A DNA stretch of 15,028 nt from Candidatus Omnitrophota bacterium (GTDB lineage Bacteria; Omnitrophota; Gorgyraeia; Duberdicusellales; 4484-171). Position 1 is the stretch's first letter; the number at the start of each line of letters is the position of its first letter. This document shows positions 13,814-15,028 of the stretch, in pieces. Position numbers and translations under genes: made by a program. The stretch lies in NCBI GenBank assembly GCA_023135855.1, contig JAGLSH010000011.1, positions 1-15,028 of the forward strand, in the 5' to 3' direction. The notes under the pieces were generated by a model, which made no database searches, was not told where the DNA came from, and was given only the letters and a program-made list of their open reading frames with translations.

Positions 13814-15028
13814 ATGGCGAATGCTGATTTTGTACATCTTCATGTGCATACTCAATATAGTCTTCTAGATGGAGCCTGTTTACTAACTAAGTTAGTTGAT
13901 AAAGCCGTCCAATGTAAACTTCCAGCCTTAGCCATGACTGATCATGGTAATATTTTCGGAGCAATAAAATTCTACAATCTCTGCATTAAGAAAGGAATAA
14001 AACCAATCATTGGTTGTGAAGTTTATGTAACCAGTGGTTCACGTTTTGATAGAGATTTTAAATCCGGTAGTGATAGTAATTATCACTTAATTCTCTTGGC
14101 TAAAGACCAAGAAGGATACTCCAATCTTATTAGGCTAGTTAGTCTAGCTCATTTAGAGGGGTTTTATTATAAACCACGAGTTGATAAAGAGATCCTTAGT
14201 AAATACAGCAAAGGGCTGATTGCCTCTAGTGCTTGCATTAAAGGAGAAATTCCTTCAGCAATTATTTCGGGAAATGTAAATAAAGCTACTAAATTAGCTG
14301 ATGAGTATTTAAGCATTTTTGGTAAGGGTAATTTCTATTTAGAAGTTATGGAAAATGGTCTAGCCGAGCAGAAAACAGCTAATGCTCAATTAGTTAAGAT
14401 TTCCAAAGAGTTAGATATCCCTTTAGTTGCTACCAATGACATTCATTATTTAGAAAGAGAAGAGGCTTTTGCTCACGAAGTCTTATTAGCTATTCAAACC
14501 CAGACCACAATTAATGATCCGAAGCGTTTTAAATTTAGTAGTGATAGTTTTTATTTTCGTACTCCAGAGGAAATGAGTAAAATTTTTAAAGATATTCCTC
14601 AGAGTATAAAAAGTACTATTGAGATTGTTGAAAAATGTAATCTCACTATGGATTTTTCTCAAACTCATTTGCCAAATTTTCCTTTACCTAAAGAGGTGAA
14701 CGATGATGATTATTTACGGGATATTTGTCAGAAAAATTTAAAAGGTCGATATCCTAAAGTAGGTAGCGCTGTTATTGAAAGACTAGAGCATGAACTAGAC
14801 ACTATTAAAAAAACTAGGTTTTCTAGTTATTTTTTAATCGTTTGGGATCTAATAAAGTATGCTAAAGAAAATAATATTCCAGTAGGCCCTGGTCGAGGAA
14901 GTGCTGCTGGTAGCATTGTTAGTTATTTGTTACACATCACTGATGTAGATCCATTAAATTATGATTTACTTTTTGAACGTTTTCTAAATTCAGCTCGTAT
15001 ATCTATGCCTGATATTGATATTGATTTT
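13814..15028 (+). CDS. dnaE: DNA polymerase III alpha subunit DnaE, N-terminal part (runs off right edge)
   Basis: DnaE is the replicative DNA polymerase. The open frame starts at ATG-13814, 23 bases after guaA, and continues without a stop for 405 codons to the window edge. The full protein is normally about 1,100-1,200 residues. The N-terminal PHP domain has HLHVHTQYSLLDG (8-20), TDHGN (42-46), GCEVY (67-71), His-91, Cys-141 in SSACIKGEI and NDIHY (208-212). These are the metal ligands expected of an intact PHP site. The palm begins with GPGRGSAAGS (358-367) and reaches PDIDIDF (399-405), where Asp-402 and Asp-404 match two of the three catalytic aspartates. This is DnaE1-type rather than PolC, which has a different domain order. 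No clear Shine-Dalgarno is present, and there is no sign of a separate promoter in the short gap. Confidence 0.96.
   Translation, partial: MANADFVHLHVHTQYSLLDGACLLTKLVDKAVQCKLPALAMTDHGNIFGAIKFYNLCIKKGIKPIIGCEVYVTSGSRFDRDFKSGSDSNYHLILLAKDQEGYSNLIRLVSLAHLEGFYYKPRVDKEILSKYSKGLIASSACIKGEIPSAIISGNVNKATKLADEYLSIFGKGNFYLEVMENGLAEQKTANAQLVKISKELDIPLVATNDIHYLEREEAFAHEVLLAIQTQTTINDPKRFKFSSDSFYFRTPEEMSKIFKDIPQSIKSTIEIVEKCNLTMDFSQTHLPNFPLPKEVNDDDYLRDICQKNLKGRYPKVGSAVIERLEHELDTIKKTRFSSYFLIVWDLIKYAKENNIPVGPGRGSAAGSIVSYLLHITDVDPLNYDLLFERFLNSARISMPDIDIDF

Noticed and set aside
1..15028. tRNA genes, CRISPR arrays, insertion sequences, toxin-antitoxin or phage-defence genes
   Set aside because: I saw no direct-repeat arrays, transposase motifs, cloverleaf-like stretches or defence families. 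Essentially all sequence is accounted for by housekeeping genes.

Overview
The window is a densely packed bacterial chromosome segment in which every gene lies on the + strand. It is AT-rich by eye, with A/T-biased third codon positions throughout. It carries fifteen genes: a probable rimP tail, thirteen complete genes and a dnaE fragment that runs off the right edge. The largest untranslated gap is 70 bases (5900-5969), so no stretch over 300 bases lacks a gene. I see no tRNA, rRNA, CRISPR, insertion sequence, prophage or origin. The genes use the standard bacterial code, with GTG as one likely start. The gene set and style (divergent core genes, almost no spacers) would fit an uncultured Gram-negative-type lineage such as Candidatus Omnitrophota in the PVC group. 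That placement is a guess from general impression, not shown by the sequence.

Region 1 (1-5899) is an information-processing block: rimP tail, nusA, infB, trpS, scpA, ruvB. Adjacent genes overlap by 14, 4 and 4 bases or are one base apart, as expected for one translationally coupled transcript. The rimP-nusA-infB start is the classic order. After infB the usual rbfA/truB/rpsO genes are absent and trpS-scpA-ruvB follow. scpA lacks its usual neighbour scpB, and ruvB lacks ruvA and ruvC.

Region 2 (5900-8767) is a translation and tRNA-modification block: tgt, trmD, rplS, rnhB. Tgt (queuosine at position 34) and TrmD (m1G at position 37) both modify the anticodon loop, and their genes overlap. 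trmD-rplS-rnhB is a widely conserved order, but the upstream rpsP and rimM are not here.

Region 3 (8767-13790) is a one-carbon and purine block: an FchA/FTCD-type cyclodeaminase-like gene, folD, an FAD oxidoreductase-like gene, a GuaB3-type IMP dehydrogenase and guaA. This is the most interesting part. FolD has lost the catalytic lysine of the cyclohydrolase reaction (Lys to Gln) and carries conservative changes at two other folate-site residues. A cyclohydrolase-family gene lies directly upstream, overlapping it by 10 bases. This suggests the two steps done by one bifunctional FolD elsewhere are split here between two proteins. The next gene is a shortened FAD protein whose NAD(P)H glycine loop is degenerate. 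Its 3' end contains the ribosome-binding site of guaB. The IMP dehydrogenase is the CBS-less GuaB3 type, coupled to GMP synthetase.

Region 4 (13814-15028) is the first 405 codons of dnaE, the replicative DNA polymerase III alpha subunit. Its PHP domain appears to keep all metal ligands.
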